Assembly (NCBI RefSeq): GCF_007670255.1
Contig: NZ_SZVS01000003.1
Location: 1-64,000 of the forward strand
DNA length: 64,000 bases
From: Paenarthrobacter nicotinovorans
Lineage (GTDB): Bacteria > Actinomycetota > Actinomycetes > Actinomycetales > Micrococcaceae
Reading direction: 5' to 3'
The notes beneath the pieces were generated by a model that saw only the letters and a list, made by a program, of their open reading frames with translations, was not told the DNA's origin and did not search any database. Shown here piece after piece: positions 52,399-61,633 of this stretch (the first letter of the stretch is position 1; the number at the start of each line of letters is the position of its first letter). The translations under genes were made by a program, and so were the position numbers.

Positions 52399-55300
52399 CC
52401 GCGACTCCTGCAAAAATACGCCAAGCATCCGCAGCCCTTCGGCTGCTGCCGCCGCGCGAAACCCATTACGCGGCCCCCATCCTCTCGCCCGACCAGGACG
52501 CTGTGGTCTCGCTGCCCCAGGGCAGTGGACCGATCCTCGTTCCCGGTGGCCCGGGAACCGGCAAATCCACTGTCCTCGTGGAGTCTGCTGTCCGCCGTGT
52601 CCGCGATGGCCTGAACCCTGAACAAATACTCATTCTTGCCCCCGGGCGCCACGCCGCGGCGGCCTTGCGGGACACCTTTACGGGTCGCTTGGACCGCAGC
52701 CTCAGTACGACGCCGGCCCGCACCTGGGCGTCGTACGCTTTCGATATCATCCGACGCGCCAAAGCAGAAGGTGTCCTGCCGCTCGCGCGGCCACCGAAGC
52801 TGCTGTCGGGACCTGAACAGGACCTGATCATCAAGGAGCTGCTGGAGGGTCACGCCCGTCCGGGCTTTCAGTTGCCATGGCCGGACGACCTCGCCGCAGC
52901 CCTTCCTACCCGCGGTTTCCGCCATGAGATCCGCCAGCTGTTCGACCGCATCATCGAATCCGGACGCACAGCGGACGATCTCGTTGGCTTGGCCTACGAA
53001 TGCGGCAGGCCCGACTGGATGGCTGCTGCCGAACTCTACAGTGAGTACAGGGACGTTCTTGACCTGCGGATGCCGGAGGCGTTCGACCCCGCCGGAATCA
53101 TCACCACCGCGCGGCAGATCTTCCAGGAATCTCCGGACTTCCTGGCGGCGGAAAGGCAACGCCTCCAGCTGTTCCTGGTGGACGACGCCCAGGAGGCCAA
53201 TCCGGCCGTGTTCGAACTCCTGGCTGACGTGGCTGAGGGCAAGGACGCCGTGGTGACCTACTCGCCGGATACCGTCGTGCAGGGCTTCCGTGGCGCACGG
53301 CCCGATCTCGTTGCGGAGTTGCCGTCCCTGCTGGGCGGTCCGCAGCGCGTGGTCCTGGAGCGTCCCTTGTCCATTACCCACCGCCACGCCCCTGCAATCG
53401 CTGAAGCCTGGACACGGGTGGCGGCGCGCATTTCCCAGCGTTCCGGGGGTCAGCTGGCCCGGCAAATGGAACAGCCTGTGCACTCCGCCGATGCCAGCCC
53501 GACCCCGGTGGCTCAAGGGCGGGTTGAAGGGCATGTACTGCCTTCTGCCGTCCATGAACTGCGCTATGTGGCCCAGCGGATTCTCGAAGCGCAGCTGCGG
53601 GAAGGCCGCGAGTTCAGCGACATCGCGGTGATTGTCCGCAATGGCGGGCAAATCTCGCAGCTGCAGCGTTATCTCGGCGGACAAGGCATACCGGTGCGGG
53701 TTCCCGTGGCCGACTCCGCGGTTCGCGACGAAGTTGCCGTCCGACCCCTCCTTGAAGCGTTTGCCGTGGTTCTGGATCCAGCCAAGCTCACTCCCGAGAC
53801 GGCTGTCTCCCTCCTGACCTCACGCATCGGCGGGGCCACCGCCATCGAGTTGCGACGACTCCGGCAGTCCCTGCGGCGTGAGGAACTCCTCGGTGGTGGC
53901 GGCCGGTCCAGTGACTCACTGCTGGTCGAGGCGCTGCTGGAACCCGGGGCATTGGCCTCACTGGGAATAGAGGGGAGCGCGGCGCGCAGGCTTGCCCGCA
54001 TGATTGCGGCCGGCGCTGCAGCCGCGGCGGAGCCCGGGGCCAACGCCGAGTCCGTCCTCTGGGCGTTGTGGCAGGCAACGGGTTTGTCCTCGCGATGGGC
54101 TGAAGCAGCTTTGGAAGGCGGTGCCGGCGGGGCCCGCGCTGATCGGGACCTTGATGCCATGATGGCGCTGTTCCACACCGCAGAGCGGTACGTGGACCAG
54201 CTACCAGGTTCCGGCCCTGAACAGTTCCTGGATTATTTGTTGAACCAAGAGCTGCCCATGGACACCTTGGCAGCGCGCGCCCAACTTGAGGATTGTGTGG
54301 AAATCATGACTCCGGCCAGCGCAGCCGGACGCGAATGGCCGATGGTGATTGTCGCCGGCCTTCAGGAAGGTGTCTGGCCGAATACCCGCCTGCGCGGTGA
54401 ACTGCTGGGCAGCACGGTGTATGCGGATGCCGTCGAACACGGCGTGGGGTATGCCCTGGGCCGGGGGCCGCTCAGCAGGCTCCGGGACATTCGCTACGAC
54501 GAACTCCGGAGTTTCTCCACCGCGGTATCCCGCGCACGCGAAGTCCTGGTCTGCACTGCTGTTTCCTCCGAGGATGAGCAACCGTCTGCGTTCCTCGACT
54601 ACGTGGCTCCCTTGGACCAGGGGGAGTACAAGCGCGGCTACACCCCCGTGGACCGCCCCATGACGCTGCGCGCCCTGGTGGCCGAACTCCGTCAGCATGT
54701 CCAGTTGGATGATTCTTCGGGCCAGGAGCTCCAAACCACCCAAGAGGCTGCGAGGATTCTGGCCAGGCTTGCCAGTACGGAGCCTCCGGTGCCGGGGGCA
54801 AACCCGGATACGTGGTGGGGACTGGCCCCCCTGAGTTCCACCGAGCCAGTGGTACGGCCCGGAGGTACAGTCTCGGTCTCACCGTCCAAGGTCGAGGCCG
54901 TGCACAAATCCCCGCTGGACTGGTTTGTCCAGGCAGCCGGAGGTGAAGCCGCCACAGACTTCGCCCGAAGCCTGGGCACGTTGGTCCACAGCATCGCACA
55001 GGACCTGCCTGAAGCCTCGGGTGCAGAGTACGTGGCCGAGCTGGTCCGCCGCTGGCCCACGTTGGGCATGAAAGACAACTGGGAGGGGAAGCTGGACTAC
55101 CAGCGGGCTGAGTTGATGGTCCGAAAGCTGGCCCAGTATGTCATCATCATGCGCAGCGAGGGTAGGAGCCTGTTGGCGGTTGAGCACGACTTCGACGTCG
55201 AACTTCCCGACGTGGACCTGGAAACGGGCGCCGGAGACGCTGATTCTGAAACTCCTCGGCGCCATGCCGTCCTGCGCGGCCAGGTGGACCGCCTGGAGAT

Positions 55301-55724
55301 CGACAACGAGGGAAGACTTGTCATTGTCGATCTCAAAACAGGCAAGAGGCAGCCTGGCAAGGCGGAGGTCGCCAACCATCCCCAGCTGGGGGCCTACCAG
55401 GCTGCGGTTTTGAAGGGGGCGTTCAGGGACGCCTTGCCCGCGGAGCAAGATGCAGGCGCTCAGCCCGGCACATCCCTTGTCCCTGGCGGTGCCGTGTTGG
55501 CCCAGCTGGGGACCAAGACCAAGAGTCCCGCTGTTCAGCAGCAGGATCCCTTGGACCCCGAGGACAACTGGGCAGAAGGCCTCGTCAATGAGGCTGCCAT
55601 ATTGATGGCCGGGGCAACGTTCGAGGCAAGGCACGACCCCGGCAAGGGAAGCCACGGCGGGCATGGTTGCCGGCTGCCGGACATTTGCCCGCTGTGCGCC
55701 CGAGGAAAGCAGGTCACCGAATGA
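52395..55724 (+). CDS. adnA: Helicase-nuclease subunit AdnA
   Basis: A 1109-residue UvrD-like helicase/RecB-like nuclease subunit of the actinobacterial AdnAB double-strand-break resection motor. Walker A GGPGTGKS (51-58); the Walker B equivalent is LFLVDDAQEA (Asp-Asp in place of the usual Asp-Glu). The C-terminal nuclease has GQVDRLEID and IVDLKTGK (about 960-980). Cys1092, Cys1098 and Cys1101 (CRLPDICPLC) resemble the Fe-S cysteines, but the expected fourth site upstream is Ser839 (HKSPLDWF). GTG 52395 overlaps the ATL stop and the ATG of adnB overlaps its stop. Confidence 0.93.
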   Translation: MTATPAKIRQASAALRLLPPRETHYAAPILSPDQDAVVSLPQGSGPILVPGGPGTGKSTVLVESAVRRVRDGLNPEQILILAPGRHAAAALRDTFTGRLDRSLSTTPARTWASYAFDIIRRAKAEGVLPLARPPKLLSGPEQDLIIKELLEGHARPGFQLPWPDDLAAALPTRGFRHEIRQLFDRIIESGRTADDLVGLAYECGRPDWMAAAELYSEYRDVLDLRMPEAFDPAGIITTARQIFQESPDFLAAERQRLQLFLVDDAQEANPAVFELLADVAEGKDAVVTYSPDTVVQGFRGARPDLVAELPSLLGGPQRVVLERPLSITHRHAPAIAEAWTRVAARISQRSGGQLARQMEQPVHSADASPTPVAQGRVEGHVLPSAVHELRYVAQRILEAQLREGREFSDIAVIVRNGGQISQLQRYLGGQGIPVRVPVADSAVRDEVAVRPLLEAFAVVLDPAKLTPETAVSLLTSRIGGATAIELRRLRQSLRREELLGGGGRSSDSLLVEALLEPGALASLGIEGSAARRLARMIAAGAAAAAEPGANAESVLWALWQATGLSSRWAEAALEGGAGGARADRDLDAMMALFHTAERYVDQLPGSGPEQFLDYLLNQELPMDTLAARAQLEDCVEIMTPASAAGREWPMVIVAGLQEGVWPNTRLRGELLGSTVYADAVEHGVGYALGRGPLSRLRDIRYDELRSFSTAVSRAREVLVCTAVSSEDEQPSAFLDYVAPLDQGEYKRGYTPVDRPMTLRALVAELRQHVQLDDSSGQELQTTQEAARILARLASTEPPVPGANPDTWWGLAPLSSTEPVVRPGGTVSVSPSKVEAVHKSPLDWFVQAAGGEAATDFARSLGTLVHSIAQDLPEASGAEYVAELVRRWPTLGMKDNWEGKLDYQRAELMVRKLAQYVIIMRSEGRSLLAVEHDFDVELPDVDLETGAGDADSETPRRHAVLRGQVDRLEIDNEGRLVIVDLKTGKRQPGKAEVANHPQLGAYQAAVLKGAFRDALPAEQDAGAQPGTSLVPGGAVLAQLGTKTKSPAVQQQDPLDPEDNWAEGLVNEAAILMAGATFEARHDPGKGSHGGHGCRLPDICPLCARGKQVTE

Positions 55725-58700
55725 GTACCGAAGTTCTTGACGGACTTGGAGGCCTTACTTCTTCGGTCGTTGCCGCGGACCTCCCGGAACCCCGCTTCAG
55801 CCCCTCGGAACTGGCGGGCATCCTGGGCGAGAAGAACCGTCCCACCGCCGAACAGTCCGACATCATTGCATCTCCTTTGACGCCGCGCCTGGTCATTGCT
55901 GGGGCTGGTTCGGGCAAGACTGCCACGATGGCCGACCGAGTGGTGTGGCTTGTGGCCAACGGCTGGGTTCGCCCGGAAGAAGTGCTGGGCGTAACGTTCA
56001 CGCGCAAGGCCGCAGGAGAGCTGGCCAGCCGCATCCGGAGCAAGCTTGCAACGCTGCAGCGCGTGGCCGCGGAGGACGATGGCAGGATCGGATTCCCGGA
56101 GGGACTGCTTGGTGCCGATGACCTGGAGCCCAGGGTGTCCACCTACCATTCCTACGCCAGCGGAATCGTGTCCGACTACGGCCTTCGGTTGGGGATCGAG
56201 CGCGACGTCGTATTGCTGGGTGGCGCGCAGTCCTGGCAGTTGGCCAGCGAGGTGGTGGAGGCCTACGACGGCGATTACGAGCACTTCACCGCGGCGAAGT
56301 CCACTTTGGTCAATGGTGTTATCCAGCTGGCGGGGGAGTGCGCCGAACATCTCCAGGATCCAGCGCTGGTGCGTGAATGGGTACTTGAACGGGTCCAGGG
56401 CTTTGAAGAGCTTCCGTATACGGCGGGGGCCAAGAAGAATCCCACCCAGGCGGCGGGAGATCTGTCCGCCATGCTGCGGACCCGCGCCAGCGTGGCGGAC
56501 ATGGTGGTCCGGTACCAGGAAGCCAAGCGCCAGCGCGGCGTCCTGGACTTCGGTGACCTTGTGGCCCTGGCTGCCCGGATTGCGCAGGACATTCCCCTGG
56601 CTGCTGCCACTGAACGCGCACGCTACAAGGTTGTGCTTCTGGACGAGTTCCAGGACACCTCCCATGCCCAGCTGGTTCTGTTTTCGAGGCTTTTCGGGCA
56701 AGGCCATGCCGTCACCGCCGTCGGAGACCCGAACCAATCCATCTATGGATTCCGCGGTGCCTCCGCCGGGCAGCTCTTCCATTTCGTGCAGGAGTTCCCA
56801 GTTGTCCGCGCAGACGGCGACCACGGTCCGGCCTCGTACTCGGTGGCCCCTACCTCGTACCTGACCACGGCGTGGCGGAACGGACGTAACATCCTTCAGG
56901 CCGCCAACACCATCGCCGCACCCTTGAACAAAGCAGCTGCGACCGACGGGGCGCCGGGGGAGAAGGGGGACCCGGGGAACGTCGCCGTCCCGCCGCTGGT
57001 ACCCAGCCCGGCCGCTGTGGACGGCAGTGTGGTGATTGGCCGTTTCGGAACGGACGAGGACGAAGCCGCAGCGATCGTCCGGGATGTCCGGCGATACCAG
57101 CGGACAGTGTTCGAGGAAGAACAAGATGGCACTCCCGTGAAGCCAACCATGGCCGTTCTATGCCGCCGAAGGGCTCAGATGGAGTGTCTCCGGCGGGAAT
57201 TCGAACTGCAGGGAATCGCTTACGAGATCGTCGGGCTCGGTGGTTTGCTGGACACCCCCGAGGTGGTGGACCTCGTGGCTACCCTGCGGGTGCTGGCCGA
57301 TCCGGGACGCTCCGATGCCCTGATGAGGTTGCTCTCCGGCGCACGCTGGCGGATCGGGCCGGCGGACCTGATGGCCTTCAGCGACTGGTCGAGGTTCCTG
57401 GCGCGCCGACGGACGGCTCCGGACTCCCAGGGCGAGGCACTCGACGCCAACGAAGAGCCATCAGCCGTCGTGGTCGAAAGCGACATCACCGATGCCGCGA
57501 GTTTGGTGGAGGCCCTGGACTTCCTGCCCAAGCCGGGCTGGACGTCCGGGCATGGCCGGAGCCTCAGCCACACCGCACTGGAGCGGCTGAACAGTTTGGC
57601 CGCAGAGCTGCGTTCCCTGCGGAGCTTCATCGGTGACGACCTCACTACGCTGCTGGGTGAGGTGGAGCGTGCCATGCTGCTTGACATTGAAGTCGCTGCC
57701 AAGCCGGGGATCAGCATCCACCAGGCACGTCGCAACCTGGATGCCTTCCAGGATGCTGCTGCAGGATTTCTTCAAACGTCCCAGCGGATTGACCTCCTTG
57801 CGTTCCTGTCCTGGCTGGAGGCTGCAGCCTCGGAGGAAGGCGGCCTGGACATCGCCCCGGCGGAAACCAACCGTGAGGCCGTGCAATTGCTGACCGTGCA
57901 CGCCTCCAAAGGCCTGGAATGGGACGTTGTCTTCGTGCCCGGCCTCAATGCCGGCTCCTTCCCCAGCAACAGGGATTCCCGATGGAGCACCGGGGCCGCG
58001 GCGTTGCCATGGCCTCTGCGGGGAGATCGCGCCGACCTCCCTCAGTGGGATCTGGACCACCCTGACCAAAAGGGCTGGCTGGACGCAGAGAAGGACTTCA
58101 AGTCAGAGGTCCAGCACCACGGTGAAGCGGAGGAACGCCGGCTCGCCTATGTGGCCTACACGAGGGCAAAGTTCGTTTTGTGGGCCTCCAGCGCGGCATG
58201 GAATGGCTCCCGCTCTGGTATGGCCGAAATGTCGCCGTTCCTGTCGGAGCTGGCGCCTCTTGCGGACGCAAGTCAGCATCTCGAAGGACACAGCGGCGGC
58301 CCCGCCAGCGCCGTGGTGCATCCAGAGTCGGTGGCTGAGGAATCCTTACCTGATACCAGCCCGCTGACAAGTGTCCTCGAGGTAGCCCAATTCCCCTACG
58401 ATCCCCTTGAAGGGCCTTCGGACCCGCGAACCGGAGCCCGGCTTAGGCTGGCGCCTGGTCGTCGCGAGGCGATGGATCAGGCAGCTGCCTTGGTCAGGAC
58501 GTATATGGAAGATTCCGGACTGCACATTCCTGAGCCCTCCTCCCTGAATGGCATGGCCGCGCGATGGTCACAAGAGGCTGAACTGTTGCTCGAACGGCAA
58601 AGGCTCCGGAAGACCATCCACGACGTCCATTTGCCGAGCCATATCTCCGCCTCGCTTTTCGTTGATCTCGGAGACAACCCGGCCGCTGTCCTGTCCCAGC

Positions 58701-59227
58701 TCCGCAGGCCCGTTCCCAGGGAACCAGGCATCTCGGCCAGGAAGGGCACAGCGTTCCACGCCTGGGTGGAGGAGTACTTCGGCACCACCGGGATGTTGGA
58801 CCTCGACGAAGCACCTGGCTCGGACTCGCACATTGACGAGGCCTACGGCCTGGATGACATGGTGGCCGCGTTCAAGCAATCCGAGTGGGCCCAGCGCGCC
58901 CCCGCTTTTGTGGAAGTGCCGGTGGAGACCCGCATTGGCGATGTTGTGGTCCGCGGTCGGATCGACGCGGTGTTCCGCGACGCCGATGGCCGCTGGCAGC
59001 TCATCGACTGGAAGACAGGGCGACGTCCGGCCGGCAGGCAACTGGCCACGCGTGCCGTGCAGCTTGCCGTTTACCGGCTGGCGTGGTCACGGCTCAAGGA
59101 CGTGCCCCTTGACGACGTCAGTGCAGCGTTCTACTACGTGGCCGAGGACGCCGTGGTTCGCCCCCACGACCTCGGCAGCGCCGAGGACCTGGAGAGGATC
59201 GTGGCCGATGCGCTGAAGGAGAGCTGA
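55721..59227 (+). CDS. adnB: Helicase-nuclease subunit AdnB
   Basis: A 1168-residue UvrD/PcrA-type helicase with C-terminal RecB-like nuclease. Walker A AGAGSGKT (60-67), LLDEFQDTSH (Walker B intact), VGDPNQSIYGFRGA, TVHASKGLEWDVV and YVAYTRAK are complete, so it is the likely active motor. Nuclease residues occur in RGRIDAVFRD and QLIDWKTGRRP (about 1075-1100). ATG 55721 overlaps adnA's TGA; an upstream in-frame start would run 18 codons into adnA and is rejected. The pair resects broken ends for recombination. Confidence 0.94.
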   Translation: MSTEVLDGLGGLTSSVVAADLPEPRFSPSELAGILGEKNRPTAEQSDIIASPLTPRLVIAGAGSGKTATMADRVVWLVANGWVRPEEVLGVTFTRKAAGELASRIRSKLATLQRVAAEDDGRIGFPEGLLGADDLEPRVSTYHSYASGIVSDYGLRLGIERDVVLLGGAQSWQLASEVVEAYDGDYEHFTAAKSTLVNGVIQLAGECAEHLQDPALVREWVLERVQGFEELPYTAGAKKNPTQAAGDLSAMLRTRASVADMVVRYQEAKRQRGVLDFGDLVALAARIAQDIPLAAATERARYKVVLLDEFQDTSHAQLVLFSRLFGQGHAVTAVGDPNQSIYGFRGASAGQLFHFVQEFPVVRADGDHGPASYSVAPTSYLTTAWRNGRNILQAANTIAAPLNKAAATDGAPGEKGDPGNVAVPPLVPSPAAVDGSVVIGRFGTDEDEAAAIVRDVRRYQRTVFEEEQDGTPVKPTMAVLCRRRAQMECLRREFELQGIAYEIVGLGGLLDTPEVVDLVATLRVLADPGRSDALMRLLSGARWRIGPADLMAFSDWSRFLARRRTAPDSQGEALDANEEPSAVVVESDITDAASLVEALDFLPKPGWTSGHGRSLSHTALERLNSLAAELRSLRSFIGDDLTTLLGEVERAMLLDIEVAAKPGISIHQARRNLDAFQDAAAGFLQTSQRIDLLAFLSWLEAAASEEGGLDIAPAETNREAVQLLTVHASKGLEWDVVFVPGLNAGSFPSNRDSRWSTGAAALPWPLRGDRADLPQWDLDHPDQKGWLDAEKDFKSEVQHHGEAEERRLAYVAYTRAKFVLWASSAAWNGSRSGMAEMSPFLSELAPLADASQHLEGHSGGPASAVVHPESVAEESLPDTSPLTSVLEVAQFPYDPLEGPSDPRTGARLRLAPGRREAMDQAAALVRTYMEDSGLHIPEPSSLNGMAARWSQEAELLLERQRLRKTIHDVHLPSHISASLFVDLGDNPAAVLSQLRRPVPREPGISARKGTAFHAWVEEYFGTTGMLDLDEAPGSDSHIDEAYGLDDMVAAFKQSEWAQRAPAFVEVPVETRIGDVVVRGRIDAVFRDADGRWQLIDWKTGRRPAGRQLATRAVQLAVYRLAWSRLKDVPLDDVSAAFYYVAEDAVVRPHDLGSAEDLERIVADALKES

Positions 59228-59243
59228 TGCGCGCGACCGGCGC

Positions 59244-60464
59244 CTACGAGCGTTCCCCTGCGTGGAGAGGCGTCACGGTGACCACACTGATGGCCGCCGT
59301 GGAGGTGTCGTCGTGCTCGCTGGCGGCATCATCGCCATCCGTCGAAGCGGCATCCTCCGGCTTCGCCGGAGTCTCGGCGTCAGTCGAAGCTACCGCAGGG
59401 GCTTCAGCGGCAGGTATCGCTGCCACCGAAACGGCGGGGCCGGCGTCGGGAATTGGCACGACGCTCACCGCAGGCCGGTGCTCGACGGCGGTTGCGGCCT
59501 GATGCTCTGCGAGCTCCTTCAGCGCGGCTTCGGCTTCTTCATCGCGGCGCGCCTGCTCCTCGATGTCGTTGGCCAAAGCTTGAAGCATGGACTCGGCTTC
59601 CGCGGTCATGCTCTGATGTCCGGCTGCCATGGCCTTGACCAGGTACTGGGCCAACGCGAATTCTGCCAGCAGTGCTGCCCGCCGGAGCAAATGGGCGTCC
59701 GGGGTTTCACGGCGGGCCTCGGTGTAATGGGCAAGTACCGATTCCACGAAGGACGTTTCGTTGGAAGCGACGAGCCAGGCGAAATCGTCAGCCGGGTCAC
59801 CGATCCGCAGATCGGTCCAGCCGGTTACAGCGGTCACGGAGTCGTCCTGGACCATCAGGTTGTCCTCATGCAGATCGCCATGGACCACAGAGGTATTGAA
59901 CCGCCACAGGGCAACGTCTTCCAAGGCGTGTTCCCATCGGCGCAGCAGCGTGGCAGGGATTTTGCCCGTAGTCGCCGCCTGGTCCAGTTCGTTGAGCTTG
60001 CGCTGCCGGAACTCGTTGGCCGAGTAGCTGGGAAGGTCGGCATTGGTGACGAGGGTCAGGGGCAGATCATGGATCGCGGCCAATGCTGCGCCTACCTCCT
60101 TGGCCAACGCCGGGCTGCTGGCGGAAAGCTCTTCGATGGACAGCACGGATCCCTGAAGGTGGGCATAGACGAAAGTCGTGAGAGCACCTTGTCGGACGGT
60201 GCCGGCAATGGTGGGCACATGAAAGGGCAGCTCAGCGCGGATGGCTGGAGCGAAAGCCCGGAGCACCATGAACTCGGTCTCCAACCGCGTGCTCGCCTCA
60301 GGATGGCGCGGCGAACGGACGCGCCAGCGTTTGCCCTCGCCGTCCAGCAGCGACGCTGAGTCGAAGTCGGCGTCGTCGTCGGGGGAATAGGCTGTAGCCG
60401 TCGGCGCCAAACCAGGCACCGCCGCAGTTGCTATAGCGGCCAGTTCGAGCGGTGTTCTTCTCAC
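59244..60464 (-). CDS. Phosphotransferase-like kinase with Ala-rich tail
   Basis: A 406-residue protein of the aminoglycoside/macrolide phosphotransferase fold. VVHGDLHEDNLMV is the catalytic loop; TGWTDLRIGDPADDF replaces the common IDW/IGDPxxD metal motif. An ATP-binding N-lobe precedes it. After about residue 300 the protein is a Glu/Ala helix and then a low-complexity Ala/Pro/Thr tail. A small-molecule kinase role is inferred and no drug resistance should be assumed. GTG 60464 follows TACCGT (60471-60476, this strand) by 6 nt. It lies inverted between the AdnAB genes and nudC. Confidence 0.82.
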   Translation of the reverse strand: MRRTPLELAAIATAAVPGLAPTATAYSPDDDADFDSASLLDGEGKRWRVRSPRHPEASTRLETEFMVLRAFAPAIRAELPFHVPTIAGTVRQGALTTFVYAHLQGSVLSIEELSASSPALAKEVGAALAAIHDLPLTLVTNADLPSYSANEFRQRKLNELDQAATTGKIPATLLRRWEHALEDVALWRFNTSVVHGDLHEDNLMVQDDSVTAVTGWTDLRIGDPADDFAWLVASNETSFVESVLAHYTEARRETPDAHLLRRAALLAEFALAQYLVKAMAAGHQSMTAEAESMLQALANDIEEQARRDEEAEAALKELAEHQAATAVEHRPAVSVVPIPDAGPAVSVAAIPAAEAPAVASTDAETPAKPEDAASTDGDDAASEHDDTSTAAISVVTVTPLHAGERS

Positions 60465-60646
60465 CTCTCCACGGTAGATTGAGTGCGGCCTGTGGCCATG
60501 ATGCAGTGCGGCGAGTCTCCAGATCTGCAGCAAATCATTAGCGGAAGAGAGCAAAACGGCCGTGTGCTCCGCCTGCGGGCCCTGCTGTCCACATGCGGGG
60601 ACCCTTTCAAATGTTTTTTGTCGGTGTGAGTCAGTACGGTAGATAC

Positions 60647-61633
60647 ATGAGTCATACCGAGTCGCCGGCGCTTGCCAACCACCTGATGGACACTGTTCTT
60701 CCCGTCCGCCCTGCCATGGTGGATCGCGGCTCGGTTGTCCGCATGAAGCCGGGCATGGTTGAAGATGCCATCGCCTCCGGTACGGCCAAGGCCATGGTGA
60801 TTTCCCAGCGCAAGGCGCTGGTCGCTGCCGACGGCCTCTGGTTCGGCGATGCCACTGCGCTTTGGGCAGCCCTTAAAGAGTCCGACGCCGGTGCTGCCGC
60901 CATCTATTTGGGGACCACCTTGGCATCGTCGTCGTTGCCTGAGGGCACCCAGGTCCTGCTCTTCACTACCTCCGAGCCCCCGGCCGCAGGCACGGCTACT
61001 ATCCCTTCGGATGTCCAGTGGGCCGGTTTCCGGGAAGTCGCAGGCAGCCTGGACGCCATGGACACCGCGTTGTTCATTGAGGCCAGTGCCATTTCGAATT
61101 GGCATGCAACCCACACGCACTGTCCGCAGTGCGGCAGTCCCACGGACGTCGAGGCCGGCGGATGGGTCCGGCGTTGCCCCAAAGACAACTCGGAACACTA
61201 TCCGCGGACAGATCCAGCCATCATCGTCACCGTCGTGGGGCCGGATGGTCGGCTCCTTTTGGGTGGCGGGGGACCTGTTGATGCCAGGAACTACTCAACC
61301 CTGGCCGGCTTTGTTGAGCCCGGTGAATCACTGGAACAAGCTGTGGTTCGGGAAATCGGGGAAGAAGTGGGTGTGCGTGTCACGGCCTGCCAGTACCTTG
61401 GCTCCCAGTCGTGGCCGTTTCCTGCCTCGCTCATGCTGGGCTTCACTGCCACTACGGACGACACCGTTGCCAGGCCCGACGGCGTGGAAGTCACCCGCGC
61501 GCGGTGGTTCAGCCGGGACGAGCTGCAGGAAGCCGTGCTCCGTGGCGATATCACCATCTCCACGCGGCTTTCGATTGCACGTTCTTTGATCGAGCACTGG
61601 TACGGCGGCGTCATCGAAGACCTCGAGCCGTGA
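60647..61633 (+). CDS. nudC: NAD+ diphosphatase / NAD-decapping hydrolase NudC
   Basis: A 328-residue Nudix enzyme that hydrolyses NAD(H) and removes NAD caps from RNA. The central zinc part CPQCG...RRCPKDN has three of the four usual Cys (the fourth position is Asp/Asn). The Nudix box is GFVEPGESLEQAVVREIGEEVGV-like, and SQSWPFPASLMLGF is the NudC-specific motif. ATG 60647 follows TACGGT (60635-60640) by 6 nt; leaderless. uvrD2 overlaps its stop by 4 nt. The N-domain (about 1-130) is poorly conserved. Confidence 0.93.
   Translation: MSHTESPALANHLMDTVLPVRPAMVDRGSVVRMKPGMVEDAIASGTAKAMVISQRKALVAADGLWFGDATALWAALKESDAGAAAIYLGTTLASSSLPEGTQVLLFTTSEPPAAGTATIPSDVQWAGFREVAGSLDAMDTALFIEASAISNWHATHTHCPQCGSPTDVEAGGWVRRCPKDNSEHYPRTDPAIIVTVVGPDGRLLLGGGGPVDARNYSTLAGFVEPGESLEQAVVREIGEEVGVRVTACQYLGSQSWPFPASLMLGFTATTDDTVARPDGVEVTRARWFSRDELQEAVLRGDITISTRLSIARSLIEHWYGGVIEDLEP

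Noticed and set aside
55535..57124. Long minus-strand frame across adnA/adnB
   Set aside because: It overlaps two helicase genes with intact motifs and has no domain of its own.
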